A stretch of DNA of 64,000 nucleotides from Streptomyces sp. NBC_00289 (GTDB lineage: Bacteria > Actinomycetota > Actinomycetes > Streptomycetales > Streptomycetaceae): NCBI RefSeq assembly GCF_041435115.1, contig NZ_CP108046.1, forward strand, positions 7,564,001-7,628,000. The letters run 5' to 3'. The translations under genes were made by a program, and so were the position numbers. Positions 8,576-17,540 of the stretch are shown here, piece after piece; position 1 is the first letter of the stretch; the number at the start of each line of letters is the position of its first letter. Under the pieces are notes generated by a model. It made no database searches, was not told where the DNA came from, and worked only from the letters and a program-made list of their open reading frames with translations.

Positions 8576-8655
8576 ACCTGCTCCCTTCCCCGTGACGCGG
8601 CTTGTTCCACGGGGTTCTGCCGTTGCCGTTGCTGGTGCCGTTTGATTCTGCCGCC

Positions 8656-8751
8656 GTGTGCGGGTGTGCGGGTGTGCGGGTGTGCGGGTGTGCGGGTGTG
8701 CGGGTGTGCGGGTGTGCGGGTGTGCGGGTGTGCCCATGTGCCCATGTGCCC
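8656..8751 (+). repeat. 8-bp minisatellite, GTGTGCGG
   Basis: Nine perfect head-to-tail copies of GTGTGCGG (8656-8727) are followed by three degenerate copies ending in CCC (8728-8751). It fills part of the 305-bp gap between the DUF2293 gene and the kinase-like gene (8576-8880), where I see no other gene. The 8-bp period would shift frame at each copy change, which argues against coding. It may vary in copy number between isolates. Confidence 0.9.
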
Positions 8752-8880
8752 CGTGTCAGGATCGCCGGGCTGATGGCAGCCCGTCGGTCGAGTCCCGTGG
8801 GCCCCGGAAGCCACTGACTTCCGGGAGCGGAACGAGAGCTGACGAGGGCGGAACGCGGCCGAGCCGTGTCCTGACGCATC

Positions 8881-9522
8881 ATGGGCCGTGTGCGACTCGA
8901 AGCGATCACCTGGGACCGGCTCGCCGACCTCCTGGCCGAGCGACTGCTCGGCCTGAAGCCGGCCGACGGCAGCCCCTGGCCCCGCATCGCGTTCGACGGC
9001 GCCCCGGCCGCCCGCCCGGGAGACCTCGCCGAACGCGTCGCGGAGGCCCTGCGCCTACGCGGCCGCCCCTCGCTCGTCGTCGGAACCCAGGGCTTTCTGC
9101 GCCCGGCCTCGCTCCGCCTGGAGTACGGCCACCATGACATGGAGGCCTACTACAACGGCTGGTTCGACACCGGGGCGCTGTGGCGGGAGGTCTTCGGCCC
9201 TCTCGAACCCGGCGGCGACGGCCGCGTCCTGCCCGACCTGTGGGACCCGGTCACCGACCGCGCCACTCGCAGCCCCTATGTCGAACTCCCGCCCAGTGGC
9301 TTCCTCCTGCTCCACGGCCCCCTCCTGCTGCGTCACTGGTTCCCCTTCGACCTGAGCGTCCACGTCCTCCTCTCAGCCGGTGCCCTGCGCCGTCGTACTC
9401 CCGAGGACGAGCACTGGACACTTCCCGCGTTCGAGGCCTACGAGAACGAGACGGACCCGGCCGGTGCCGCCGACGTCCTCGTACGTGCCGACGATCCGCG
9501 CCATCCGGCGTGGAACGGCTGA
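8881..9522 (+). CDS. Uridine kinase-like P-loop protein with a degenerate Walker A
   Basis: 213 residues (or 210 from the GTG at 8890). The overall pattern resembles the uridine kinase-like proteins of Streptomyces: N-terminal 'WPRIAFDGAPAARPGDLAERVAEALRLRG' where the Walker A should be, 'VVGTQGFLRPASLRLEYG', 'YNGWFDTGALWREVFGPL', and 'YVELPPSGFLLLHGPLLLRHW'. The G-x-x-G-x-G-K-S/T phosphate loop is replaced by 'FDGAPAARPGD', with no lysine or S/T, so normal ATP hydrolysis is unlikely. It may be a pseudokinase or bind another ligand. The gene is monocistronic, on the opposite strand to the DUF2293 gene. Confidence 0.72.
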   Translation: MGRVRLEAITWDRLADLLAERLLGLKPADGSPWPRIAFDGAPAARPGDLAERVAEALRLRGRPSLVVGTQGFLRPASLRLEYGHHDMEAYYNGWFDTGALWREVFGPLEPGGDGRVLPDLWDPVTDRATRSPYVELPPSGFLLLHGPLLLRHWFPFDLSVHVLLSAGALRRRTPEDEHWTLPAFEAYENETDPAGAADVLVRADDPRHPAWNG

Positions 9523-9673
9523 TCGATCCCAAGCCTGCCGTCGCGCCGCGGATCGGGTGGCGGCCTCGCGGTCGTCCGGGTGCGCGGTCCGGGACGCACG
9601 GCGAGAATGTAGGGCGCCGGTACCAGCGGCGCGCCCCGCGTCGCGTCGGCCGCCCGGCACCGGGAGGTACACC

Positions 9674-10105
9674 ATGACCACCGCCGGAGACATCATGCAC
9701 CGTGGTGCCCAGTGGATCCCCGCCCACGAGACCCTGGACCGCGCCGCCCAGCTCATGCGCGAACTGAACGTCGGAGCCCTGCCCATCAGCGATCAGGACG
9801 AACGGCTCTGCGGCATCCTCACCGACCGTGACATCGTCGTCGGCTGCGTGGCCATGGGCCACGACCCGGCCCGCGTCACCGCGGGCGAGATGGCCAAAGG
9901 CACCCCGCGCTGGATCGAAGCGACCGCCGACGTCGGCGACGTGCTCCGCGAGATGCAGGAGCACCAGATCCGACGGCTCCCCGTCATCGAGAACAAGCGT
10001 CTGGTCGGCATGATCAGCGAGGCCGACCTCGCCCGACACCTGACGGAGGATCAGATCGCGTCCTGGGCCGAGAACGTCTACGCCATGAGCCCTGATCGCT
10101 CCTGA
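9674..10105 (+). CDS. Tandem CBS-domain protein (Hrp1-like)
   Basis: 143 residues starting MTTAGDIMHRG, with GGGAGG 6 nt upstream. Two CBS motifs fill the protein: the first spans about residues 5-65 ('VGALPISDQDERLCGILTDRDIV') and the second about 75-130 ('QIRRLPVIENKRLVGMISEADLARHL'). No catalytic or membrane domain is attached. Stand-alone CBS pairs bind adenosine nucleotides and act as energy sensors. Related actinobacterial proteins respond to hypoxia, but no such control element can be seen here. Confidence 0.88.
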   Translation: MTTAGDIMHRGAQWIPAHETLDRAAQLMRELNVGALPISDQDERLCGILTDRDIVVGCVAMGHDPARVTAGEMAKGTPRWIEATADVGDVLREMQEHQIRRLPVIENKRLVGMISEADLARHLTEDQIASWAENVYAMSPDRS

Positions 10106-10201
10106 CTTCCCCGCCCCACGGCCGTGCCCCTTGCTCCCTGCTCGCTGCCCCTGTCCCTCGTCCTGTCCCGGTCCCCGTCCTTCCGCCCGGGCGGGGTCCC
10201 G

Positions 10202-11329
10202 TCAGAGCCAGCCGTTGCGCCGGAAGCCGCGGTACAGCGCCAGGCAGGCGAGGGACATCACGCCCATGACCAGGCCGTAACCGAACCGCCAGTGGAGCTC
10301 CGGCATGTGCTCGAAGTTCATGCCGTACACCCCGCAGACCATGGTCGGAACGGCGATGACCGCCGCCCACGCCGTGATCTTCCGCATGTCCTCGTTCTGG
10401 GCGACCGTCACCTGTGCGAGGTGCGCCTGCAGGATCGAGTTCAGCAACTCGTCGAAGGCCGCGATCTGTTCCTTGGCCCGGTGCAGGTGGTCGGAGACGT
10501 CACGGAAGTAGGCCTGTATCTCCGGGCCGACCACCTGTATCGGACGGGTGGCGAGGTCCTCGAGCGGGCGGCCGAGCGGGACCACCGCCCGCTTCAGTTC
10601 CAGGAGCTCGCGCTTGAGCTGGTAAATGCGCCCGGGATCGGCCCGCGCGCCGTTCTCCGCGAACACGTCCGTCTCGACCTGGTCGATGTCCTCCTGCACG
10701 GAGTCGGTGACGTGCAGGTAGTCGTCGACCACATGATCGGCGATCGCGTGCAGCACCGCTGCCGGGCCCTTGGCGAGCTGCCGGGCGTCGGCCTCCAGCT
10801 CCTCGCGCAGCGGACCGAGGGATCCGTGCCGGCCGTGGCGCACCGTGATCACGAAGTCCGGGCCGACGAACACCATGATCTCCCCGGTGTCCACGACCTC
10901 GCTGGTCGCCGTGAGCTCCTCGTGCTCGATGTAGCAGACGGTCTTGAACACCGCGAACAGCGTTTCGCCGTAGCGCTCCAGCTTCGGCCGCTGATGGGCC
11001 TCGACCGCGTCCTCGACCGCCAGGGGGTGCAGTTCGAACAGCTCGGCGATGCCCGCGAACTCGTGGTCCGTCGGTTCGTGGAGGCCGAGCCACACGAAGC
11101 CGTCCCGATGCTTGCGCACCCGCTCCACCGCGTCGACCAGATCACTTCCCGCGGGGGTCCGGACGCCGTCCCGGTACGTCACGCAGTTCACCACGGAGGA
11201 GCCCAGCGGAGACCGGGCGGGGTGGCTCAGGTCGACGCGCGGGCGCCGCCGGGCCAGCCGTGCCACTCCGCGGAGGCCGCCGACCCTGCCGAGGCTCGTG
11301 ACCTTCCGCAAATTCCCTGCCATGGACAT
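10202..11329 (-). CDS. corA: CorA-family magnesium/cobalt transporter
   Basis: About 375 residues from the ATG at 11329 (MSMAGNLRKV), with GGGGAG 6 nt upstream. The long cytoplasmic funnel ('VVNCVTYRDGVRTP', 'FVWLGLHEPTDHEF', 'HPLAVEDAVEAHQRPKLERY') precedes two C-terminal membrane helices. The selectivity motif 'YGMNFEHMPEL' has the obligatory G-M-N between them. CorA forms a pentameric Mg2+ channel gated by intracellular Mg2+. The gene is monocistronic and its promoter lies in 11330-11569, divergent from a methyltransferase gene. Confidence 0.92.
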   Translation of the reverse strand: MSMAGNLRKVTSLGRVGGLRGVARLARRRPRVDLSHPARSPLGSSVVNCVTYRDGVRTPAGSDLVDAVERVRKHRDGFVWLGLHEPTDHEFAGIAELFELHPLAVEDAVEAHQRPKLERYGETLFAVFKTVCYIEHEELTATSEVVDTGEIMVFVGPDFVITVRHGRHGSLGPLREELEADARQLAKGPAAVLHAIADHVVDDYLHVTDSVQEDIDQVETDVFAENGARADPGRIYQLKRELLELKRAVVPLGRPLEDLATRPIQVVGPEIQAYFRDVSDHLHRAKEQIAAFDELLNSILQAHLAQVTVAQNEDMRKITAWAAVIAVPTMVCGVYGMNFEHMPELHWRFGYGLVMGVMSLACLALYRGFRRNGWL

Positions 11330-11569
11330 CTGGATCTCCCCGCATGGATCTCCTCGCGCCGTGTTTCCGCGCCCTGGCGAGCAAGTCTGCCAGGTCGGCG
11401 CAGGGGCCGGGTGAGCCTGTGGGAACGGAATGTTCCGCTTTGTTCCCGGCTGTGGACAACGGGACTTGGCGCCGCACGCCGTAACCCCCGGACCGGCCGG
11501 TGACCGACATCTCGCCGTCTTCGAGCGTCGCCCCCTTCGGACAAGCCGCACAACTGGGATGATCGCGGC

Positions 11570-12364
11570 ATGACGCGAACCGACCGGTACCTCCTCGACA
11601 ACCGGCAGCCCGAGGCGAGCGAGCGTTTCGACGCCTTCGCCACCGTCTTCGACCCCACGACCTTCCGGCACCTCGAAGCGCTGGGTGTCGGACCCGGTTG
11701 GCGCTGCTGGGAGGTGGGCGCCGGCGGGACCTCCGTCGTGTCCTGGCTGGCCAAGAAGGTCGGGCCGACCGGCCGGGTCGTCGCGACCGACATCGACACC
11801 TCCCGGGTCGCCTCGGCGGGGCGTCCGCCGGTCGAGGTCCTTGTCCACGACGTGGGGGAGCAGGAGCCGCCGGAGGAGGGGTTCGACCTGGTGCACGCCC
11901 GGCTCGTCCTCGTCCATGTGCCGGAGCGGGAAAGGGCGTTGAGGTCGATGGTGAAGGCCCTGCGCCCCGGTGGCAGGCTCCTGGTGGAGGACGGCGACCC
12001 TGCCCTGCAACCCCTGCTGTGCCCCGACGAGTACGGCCCCGAGCAGCAGTTGGCGAACCGGCTGAGGCACGGCTTCCGCGAGCTGCTCGCCGAGCGGGGC
12101 GCCGACCTGTCCTACGGCCGCCGGCTCCCGCGCCTGCTGCGCGAAGCCGGCCTCAGCCGGGTGGAGGCCGACGCGTACTTCCCCGTCACCTCACCCGCCT
12201 GTGCCGCCCTGGAGTCGGCCACCGTGCGTCAGATTCGCGGTCAGCTCGTCGCCACCGGCCGTGCCTCGGACGAGGACGTCGACCGCCATCTGAGGAACGT
12301 CGCCTCCGGCACCATGGATCTGGCCACCGCCCCCATGATCTCCGCATGGGGACGCAAGGCCTAG
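11570..12364 (+). CDS. Class I SAM-dependent methyltransferase
   Basis: 264 residues. The Rossmann methyltransferase motifs are clear: motif I 'CWEVGAGGTSVVSWLA', motif II 'VVATDIDTSRV', 'FDLVHARLVLVHVPERERAL' and 'MVKALRPGGRLLVEDGDP'. The substrate cannot be deduced; similar proteins methylate small molecules or natural products. It is divergent from corA and convergent with the pseudouridine kinase gene, so probably transcribed alone. Confidence 0.85.
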   Translation: MTRTDRYLLDNRQPEASERFDAFATVFDPTTFRHLEALGVGPGWRCWEVGAGGTSVVSWLAKKVGPTGRVVATDIDTSRVASAGRPPVEVLVHDVGEQEPPEEGFDLVHARLVLVHVPERERALRSMVKALRPGGRLLVEDGDPALQPLLCPDEYGPEQQLANRLRHGFRELLAERGADLSYGRRLPRLLREAGLSRVEADAYFPVTSPACAALESATVRQIRGQLVATGRASDEDVDRHLRNVASGTMDLATAPMISAWGRKA

Positions 12365-12432
12365 AGCCGGCAGGACGTCGGCGCGTGTGCGGGCGCCTCG
12401 GCCCGCCTCCCCGGCTCGCTGCCGCGCAGCCG

Positions 12433-13344
12433 TCAGTCTCGTGCCGGCGGTCTCCCGCCCACGCGCCCCACTGCCAGTGCCCCCGCCCGGCACCCCTCCC
12501 GCGCCGCGTCCTCGGATGTGGCGCCCGCGAGCAGGGCGGCCAGGAACGCGCCCGTGAAGGCGTCACCGGCCCCCGTGGTGTCCCGAGGAGTCACCGGTAC
12601 GGCGGGGACGTGCGCGTGCACGGTGCCGGACCGGGCCACCAGCGCACCGTCCGCCCCCTGTTTGGTCACCACCAGCGGGATCTGGCGGCTCAGCTTCGCC
12701 GCCGCGTCCACCGGATCGGGCAGCCCGGTCAGCAGGCACGCCTCGTCCCGGCTGGGCAGCAGCACACTCACTCCCTCGGTGAGTTCCAGGAAACGGTCGA
12801 CGCCCAACTGCTTCAGGAAGCCGGCCGACGCCGGATCCAGGCTCACCGGCACGCCACGCGCGCGTGCGGACGCGATGGCCACCGCCACCAGTGCCCGGCT
12901 CGGTTCGGAGAACAGGAGGTAGCCCGACAGATGCAGTCGTACGACGCCGTCGAGCAGGGTGTCCGACCAGTCGTCGGGGTCCAGTCGCAAGGACGCGCCG
13001 CTGTCGGTGAGGAACGTCCGCTCCGCCGCGGCGCCCGTGTCGACGAGGCAGATCACCGTCCCGGTCGGCGCCCGCGGATCGACGACGAGACGGGGCCGTA
13101 CTCCGCAGGCGGTCAGCTCCCGCTCGTGCCATCCGGCCGCGTCCGCGCCCACCCGGCCCAGCAGCCGTACCTCGGCGCCCCGGTGGGCGGCCCAGCAGGC
13201 CACGTTGGCGCCCGCACCGCCGGGCAGTGTCCGGATCGCGGAAACCGTGTCCGTGCCCGGCGAGAGAGGTCCGCGGTGCCGGGCGACGACGTCCGTGATC
13301 ACGTCCCCGACGACGAGCAGCGCGCCGTCCGGCTCGGCTGTCAC
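12433..13344 (-). CDS. psuK: PfkB-family kinase, probable pseudouridine kinase
   Basis: About 303 residues. The PfkB family signatures are present: 'VVGDVITDVVARH' at the N-terminus, 'TLPGGAGANVACWAAHRGAEVRLLGRVG' and the catalytic C-terminal 'DTTGAGDAFTGAFLAAL' with the conserved Asp. The GTG start (13344) overlaps the TGA of psuG by GTGA, so the two are translationally coupled. In characterised psuK-psuG pairs the kinase makes pseudouridine 5'-phosphate, which the glycosidase cleaves. That role is inferred from the neighbour; a ribokinase-like specificity is the alternative. Confidence 0.82.
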   Translation of the reverse strand: MTAEPDGALLVVGDVITDVVARHRGPLSPGTDTVSAIRTLPGGAGANVACWAAHRGAEVRLLGRVGADAAGWHERELTACGVRPRLVVDPRAPTGTVICLVDTGAAAERTFLTDSGASLRLDPDDWSDTLLDGVVRLHLSGYLLFSEPSRALVAVAIASARARGVPVSLDPASAGFLKQLGVDRFLELTEGVSVLLPSRDEACLLTGLPDPVDAAAKLSRQIPLVVTKQGADGALVARSGTVHAHVPAVPVTPRDTTGAGDAFTGAFLAALLAGATSEDAAREGCRAGALAVGRVGGRPPARD

Positions 13345-14249
13345 GCCGCGGCCCAGGCCGCCGCGATCCGTCCCGCCAGCCTGACGTTGCCGCGCACTGC
13401 CGCCAGGTTCGCGCTCAGCGAGGCACCGTCCGTGTGGCGCACCAGGTAGTCGAGCAGAAACGGCGTGACCGCCTGACCGGTGACACCTTCCTGCTCGCAC
13501 GCGTTCAGGGCCTCCGCGAGCACGCGCGCGTGCAGGCCGGGATCGAGCTGCTCCTCCGCGGGCACGGGGTTGGCGACGATCAGCGCCGACTCGTGCCCAC
13601 CCAGCACGTCCTGGGCGCGCATCACGTCCGCCACCTGCCGCGGGCTGTCCAGCGTCCACTCCACGGGATGGCCCGAGTCGGACAGATAGAAGCCGGGGAA
13701 CCGGTCCGTGCCGTATCCGGCCACGGCGACGCCCAGCGTTTCCAGGCGCTGCAGGGTCGCCGGTACGTCGAGGATCGACTTGACGCCCGCGCAGACCACC
13801 GTGATTCGCGTGCGGGCCAGCAGTCCGAGGTCGGCTGACTCGTCCTGCGTCACCGTCCACTCCCGGTGCACCCCACCGAGCCCGCCCGTCGCGAACACCC
13901 GGACGCCCGCCAGCGCCGCCAGCTGGGCCGTCGCCGACACGGTGGTCGCCCCGCTCACCCCGGAGGCCACGGCGAGCGGCAGGTCGCGGTGCCCCAGCTT
14001 GCGGATCCCGTCCTCGTTGGCGACTCGTTCCAGCTGCTCCTTGTCGAGGCCGACGTGGGGTCGCCCGTCTAGCACGGCGATCGTCGCGGGCACGGCTCCC
14101 TCCCGTCGAACGACGTCCTCCAGCTCCAACGCCACCTGCAGGTTGCGCGGGCGTGGCAGCCCGTGCGCGATGATCGTGGACTCCAGGGCCACCACGGGTC
14201 GACGCGCGTCGACCGCGTCCCGCACCTCTTCCGACACCTTCAGCACCAC
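13341..14249 (-). CDS. psuG: Pseudouridine-5'-phosphate glycosidase
   Basis: 302 residues from a GTG at 14249, 7 nt after AGGAGG. Family motifs are all visible: 'VVALESTIIAHGLPRPRNL', 'DLPLAVASGVSGATTVSAT', 'FATGGLGGVHRE', and 'VVCAGVKSILDVPATLQRLETLGV', which carries the lysine (about K157) that forms a covalent adduct with the sugar in the characterised enzyme. PsuG reversibly splits pseudouridine 5'-phosphate into uracil and ribose 5-phosphate. It is first in a two-gene operon with the PfkB kinase. No dedicated transporter is adjacent. Confidence 0.93.
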   Translation of the reverse strand: MVLKVSEEVRDAVDARRPVVALESTIIAHGLPRPRNLQVALELEDVVRREGAVPATIAVLDGRPHVGLDKEQLERVANEDGIRKLGHRDLPLAVASGVSGATTVSATAQLAALAGVRVFATGGLGGVHREWTVTQDESADLGLLARTRITVVCAGVKSILDVPATLQRLETLGVAVAGYGTDRFPGFYLSDSGHPVEWTLDSPRQVADVMRAQDVLGGHESALIVANPVPAEEQLDPGLHARVLAEALNACEQEGVTGQAVTPFLLDYLVRHTDGASLSANLAAVRGNVRLAGRIAAAWAAA

Positions 14250-14348
14250 GCGCCTGCCTCCTGTCCGTGGGTCTTCCCTCATCTCTGGCGGGCGGCACGC
14301 CCGGTCAAACCCTTGCGGCCTGTGGGGGACGACACCAGCCTGGTCTAC

Positions 14349-14777
14349 ATGACGAACAACACGACTCGTCTCGACCATGTCGTCCTCTGGGTTCGTGACC
14401 CGGTGGCCGCGGCCGACTTCTACGAGAAGGCGGTCGGACTGGAACCTCTGCGGATCACCGAGTTCGCCGCGGGACAGGTGTCCTTTCCCTCTGTGCGTCT
14501 CAACGAGGAGACCATTTTCGACCTCGCACCGTTGTCCCTGGCGGAAGGCATGAACATGCTTCCGGGCGCCGCCGACAGCGCCGGCCATGCCGTGAACCAC
14601 GTCTGCCTGGCCCTCCCGGGAGACGCGTTCGACGCTCTGCGCAGCCGCTTGGAGGAGCGGGCCGTCCCGGTGTCCGATCTTTCGTACGACTCCTACGGTG
14701 CCCGGGGCATGGCCAGGCGCAGCTTCTACTTCCGTGACCCCGACGGCAACATCTTCGAGGCCCGGCACTACGAGTAA
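14349..14777 (+). CDS. VOC (glyoxalase/bleomycin-resistance-like) family protein
   Basis: 142 residues starting MTNNTTRLDHVVLWV. It has the paired beta-alpha-beta-beta-beta units of the vicinal oxygen chelate fold: 'LDHVVLWVRDPVAAADFYEKAVGL' in the first half, 'HAVNHVCLALP' and 'FYFRDPDGNIFEARHYE' in the second. Candidate metal ligands are His10, His in 'NHVCL', and the terminal Glu. Substrate unknown. It is divergent from psuG with 99 bp between starts, but nothing ties it to pseudouridine metabolism. Confidence 0.85.
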   Translation: MTNNTTRLDHVVLWVRDPVAAADFYEKAVGLEPLRITEFAAGQVSFPSVRLNEETIFDLAPLSLAEGMNMLPGAADSAGHAVNHVCLALPGDAFDALRSRLEERAVPVSDLSYDSYGARGMARRSFYFRDPDGNIFEARHYE

Positions 14778-14885
14778 CGCGCCCGGAAGTCCGCGCGTAC
14801 ACGTGTGTGCGGACCCCGGACCGACAACCCTCGGACCCCGCTCATCCTCGGACCCGCAGACCCCCGGCCCTGCGGGTCCGACCTC

Positions 14886-15440
14886 TCAGAAGAGCGGCTC
14901 CGGCAGCACGCCCTCCAGCGCGAGCAGCTTTCGCTTGGTCTCCAGGCCGCCACCGAATCCGCCGATGCCGCCGTCCCGCTCGACGACCCGGTGGCAGGGC
15001 ACGACGACCGGCAGCGGATTGGAGCCCATCGCCACACCCACCGCCTGGGCCGCGCCCGGCTGGCCGACACGCCCGGCCAGGTCGCCGTACCCCACGACCG
15101 TGCCGTACGACACCCCGGCCGCGAGTTCGCGCAGCACCTGTCGGTTGAAGCCCGATATCAGCGACCAGTCCAACGGCAGCTCGAAATCGCGACGCCGTCC
15201 CGCGAAGTACGCCTCGACCTGGTGTATCGCCTCGGCCAGCAGCGGGGAACCGGGCGCCTCGACGGGCTCACCACCCAGCCGGGACGCGAGCCGGTCGAGC
15301 GCCTTGTCGCGCACCTCGTCCGTCGCGTGGAACACGACGTTGACCAGGCCCTCGCGGGTCGCGGCCAGCAGCAGCGGACCGATGCCGGTGTCGACGACGG
15401 TCCACACGACCTGCTGCTCGTACTGCCGATGGCTGTCCAT
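14886..15440 (-). CDS. ogt: Methylated-DNA--protein-cysteine S-methyltransferase
   Basis: 184 residues. The suicide acceptor motif is 'VVPCHRVVERDGGIGGFGGG' with Cys149. The preceding 'SYGTVVGYGDLAGRVGQPGAAQAVG' helix-turn-helix and 'GSNPLP' are typical of Ogt/MGMT. It removes O6-alkylguanine from DNA in a single-turnover reaction. The start codon lies exactly 7 nt downstream of a PafBC-type -10 (15448-15453), so the transcript should be leaderless and damage-inducible. It is not part of an ada-type operon. Confidence 0.95.
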   Translation of the reverse strand: MDSHRQYEQQVVWTVVDTGIGPLLLAATREGLVNVVFHATDEVRDKALDRLASRLGGEPVEAPGSPLLAEAIHQVEAYFAGRRRDFELPLDWSLISGFNRQVLRELAAGVSYGTVVGYGDLAGRVGQPGAAQAVGVAMGSNPLPVVVPCHRVVERDGGIGGFGGGLETKRKLLALEGVLPEPLF

Positions 15441-15447
15441 GCGCTCC

Positions 15448-15470
15448 ACCGTACGGCCCGCCACTGACAA
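15448..15470 (-). promoter_or_regulatory. PafBC-type DNA-damage promoter of ogt
   Basis: On the minus strand TTGTCAGTG (15470-15462), 8 bp, TACGGT (15453-15448), then 7 nt and the ATG at 15440. It matches the RecA-independent mycobacterial damage promoter consensus tTGTCRgtg-N8-TAnnnT perfectly. The 23-bp core differs from that of uvrB by only one spacer base. Confidence 0.8.
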
Positions 15471-15508
15471 CGCCCGGGGAGTGCCCGCGAGCGCCGGTCG
15501 GCCTGGAC

Positions 15509-16384
15509 TCACCAGCCGCGCAACGCGCCCCGCACCACGTCGGGCCTGTTGGTGATGACTCCGTCGACGCCGTACCCGGCGGCCCGCAACGCGGTCGACG
15601 CGTCGTCGACGGTCCAGGTGAACACGTGCAGCCGCCTGTCGTGCGGTCCCGTCAGCGCCTGCACCGCGGCGACGTACCCCCGGGAGACGGAGGCGTACGA
15701 GGGATTGATCTGATCGGTGAAGGTCGCGTACCCCGGCAGCTCCGCGACGGGCGGAGTGCCGAGGAAGCCGGTCGTGACGCCCGGCTTCAGGTCGTGCACG
15801 GTCCGGATGCTGTCCGCGCTGAAGCTCTGCACGACCAGCCGGCCGGTCAGGTGCCGCCGGTCGAGCCAGCCCTCGTTGCCGAGAAGTTTGAGGGTCTGCC
15901 GCTCGATGCCGGGGTAGAGCTCCGGGTTCTTGATCTCCAGGAGCAGCTTCTGGTGGTTGTGCTCCACGCGGCGCACGTACTGCTCCAGAGTGGGCACGCG
16001 CGCACCCGCGTAGACGGGGCCGAACCAGCTCCCCGCGTCCAGGCGGGCGATCTCGGCGGCCGTGAAGTCCCTCACCTTCCAGGGCGCCCGCTCGGGGAAG
16101 ACCTCCTCGGCGTCGGTGGTGCGCCGCAAACTGTCGTCGTGGATGACGACGAGTTGCCCGTCCTCGGTGCGCTGGACGTCGTTCTCCACCCAGTCGATGC
16201 CCATCCGTTCCGCTCTGTCGACGGCGGCGAGGGTGTTCTCGGGCGCGTACGCGGAAGCGCCCCGGTGGGCGATGACCCGGGGCCGCTCGGCCACCTCGTG
16301 CGCCAGGGCGCCGGAGGCGGGCAGCAGGAGGGCGGCGGCCCCCAGGAGCGCGGTGGTGGTGGCGGCAACGGCGCGCGCGTGCAT
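15509..16384 (-). CDS. Secreted glycerophosphodiester phosphodiesterase
   Basis: 291 residues with an N-terminal signal peptide (about 1-28, ending 'LPASGALA'). The GDPD catalytic core is complete: 'VIAHRGASAYAPENTLAAVD', 'WVENDVQRTEDGQLVVIHDDSLRRTTD' (metal ligands Glu/Asp/His), 'LLEIKNP' and the C-terminal 'VFTWTVDDASTALRAAGYGVDGVITNRPD'. It should release glycerol 3-phosphate from phospholipid head groups or teichoic-acid-like material outside the cell. GAGGAG lies 5 nt before the ATG. A PhoP-type box was not recognised upstream. Confidence 0.92.
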   Translation of the reverse strand: MHARAVAATTTALLGAAALLLPASGALAHEVAERPRVIAHRGASAYAPENTLAAVDRAERMGIDWVENDVQRTEDGQLVVIHDDSLRRTTDAEEVFPERAPWKVRDFTAAEIARLDAGSWFGPVYAGARVPTLEQYVRRVEHNHQKLLLEIKNPELYPGIERQTLKLLGNEGWLDRRHLTGRLVVQSFSADSIRTVHDLKPGVTTGFLGTPPVAELPGYATFTDQINPSYASVSRGYVAAVQALTGPHDRRLHVFTWTVDDASTALRAAGYGVDGVITNRPDVVRGALRGW

Positions 16385-16663
16385 GCGTGCTCCTCGCGTC
16401 GGAACATCACGGACAGCTCAACTGTGACAGCACAGGGTCAACGGCAGCGGGGCGCAGAATGACCACAGACCCGATGGGGTTGTTCCAACTCCGCTCACCG
16501 GTGCCGCACAAGTGGGGCGAGGCCGTGTTTCTTTGCCTGAAAATCGTTCGACCATTCCGGTGGCAGTCATACTCTCTGCCTCGACCCTGATCGCCCGGGC
16601 GGTCCGGGAAGGGGTGCATTCCAGAGGATTCCAGGACGCAACAGGGCGGAAGGGCAGCCGCGC

Positions 16664-17530
16664 ATGCAGGGCACGGTCGACGGCTTCAGTTACGGACTCG
16701 TCACACCGCTGGTGGCCTACGTCATGGCCTGCCTCGGTGGTGCCCTCGGCCTGCGCTGCACCACCAGATCCATGCTCGTCACCCACTCCTGGCGGCCCGG
16801 CTGGCTTGCCCTGGGCTCGGCGGCGATCGGCTCCGGCATCTGGACCATGCACTTCGTCGCGATGATGGGGTTCACGGTCAAGGAGGCGCCGATCCACTAC
16901 GACAAGGCGACCACCTACGCGAGTCTCGGCGTCGCCATCGTCATGGTGGGCGTCGGGATCTTCATCGTCGGCTACCGCGGTGCCAGGGGGACCGCGCTCT
17001 TCACCGGGGGAACCATCACCGGCCTGGGCGTGGCGTCGATGCACTACCTGGGCATGGCGGGCATGCGCCTCAACGGAAAGCTCGAGTACAACACCTTCAC
17101 CGTCGGCGCGTCCGTCGTCATAGCCGTCGTCGCGGCCACCGCCGCACTGTGGGCCGCCGGCCAGGTCAGAGGGTTCGCGTGGAGCGTGGGTGCGAGCCTC
17201 GTCATGGGGCTGGCCGTCAGTGGCATGCACTACACCGGGATGGCCGCGCTCAGCGTCCATCTGCACGGCACGCCCGTGCCCGGCTCGGGCGACTCGCACG
17301 CGAGCCTGCTCGCTCCCATGCTGATCGGCCCGCTGGCCTTCCTCCTCCTGGCGGGTGTCGTCGTGATGTTCGACCCGTTGATGGTCATGGGGAAGCCCGA
17401 CTGGACACCCGTCGAGAACAAGCCGGGTGTCCCTGCCCGCAGCACCGTCCGGCACCCCCACCACCACTCCGTGCCCACCTCCCGGCGGCCCGACGGACAC
17501 AGGGGAGCCCGCACCCCGCAGAACCGCTGA
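16664..17530 (+). CDS. MHYT-domain integral membrane protein
   Basis: 288 residues with about seven hydrophobic segments. The MHYT signature occurs three times: '[11 protein letters not shown]', '[11 protein letters not shown]' and '[11 protein letters not shown]'. Each pairs Met and His near the outer face, proposed in this family to bind copper and sense O2, CO or NO. Unlike many MHYT proteins there is no GGDEF/EAL or kinase output domain; the C-terminus is a short His/Arg-rich cytoplasmic tail (about 250-288). The signalling partner is unknown. It ends 10 bp before the uvrB promoter. Confidence 0.9.
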   Translation: MQGTVDGFSYGLVTPLVAYVMACLGGALGLRCTTRSMLVTHSWRPGWLALGSAAIGSGIWTMHFVAMMGFTVKEAPIHYDKATTYASLGVAIVMVGVGIFIVGYRGARGTALFTGGTITGLGVASMHYLGMAGMRLNGKLEYNTFTVGASVVIAVVAATAALWAAGQVRGFAWSVGASLVMGLAVSGMHYTGMAALSVHLHGTPVPGSGDSHASLLAPMLIGPLAFLLLAGVVVMFDPLMVMGKPDWTPVENKPGVPARSTVRHPHHHSVPTSRRPDGHRGARTPQNR

Positions 17531-17540
17531 TCCGGCCGCG

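Noticed and set aside
8576..8737. In-frame N-terminal extension of the DUF2293 gene through the 8-bp minisatellite
   Set aside because: The ATG at 8575 has a strong SD, and the extension is a Thr/Pro/His repeat whose frame would change with copy number.
8656..8751. CRISPR array
   Set aside because: The units are contiguous 8-mers without spacers. I saw no direct-repeat/spacer pattern or cas genes anywhere in the window.
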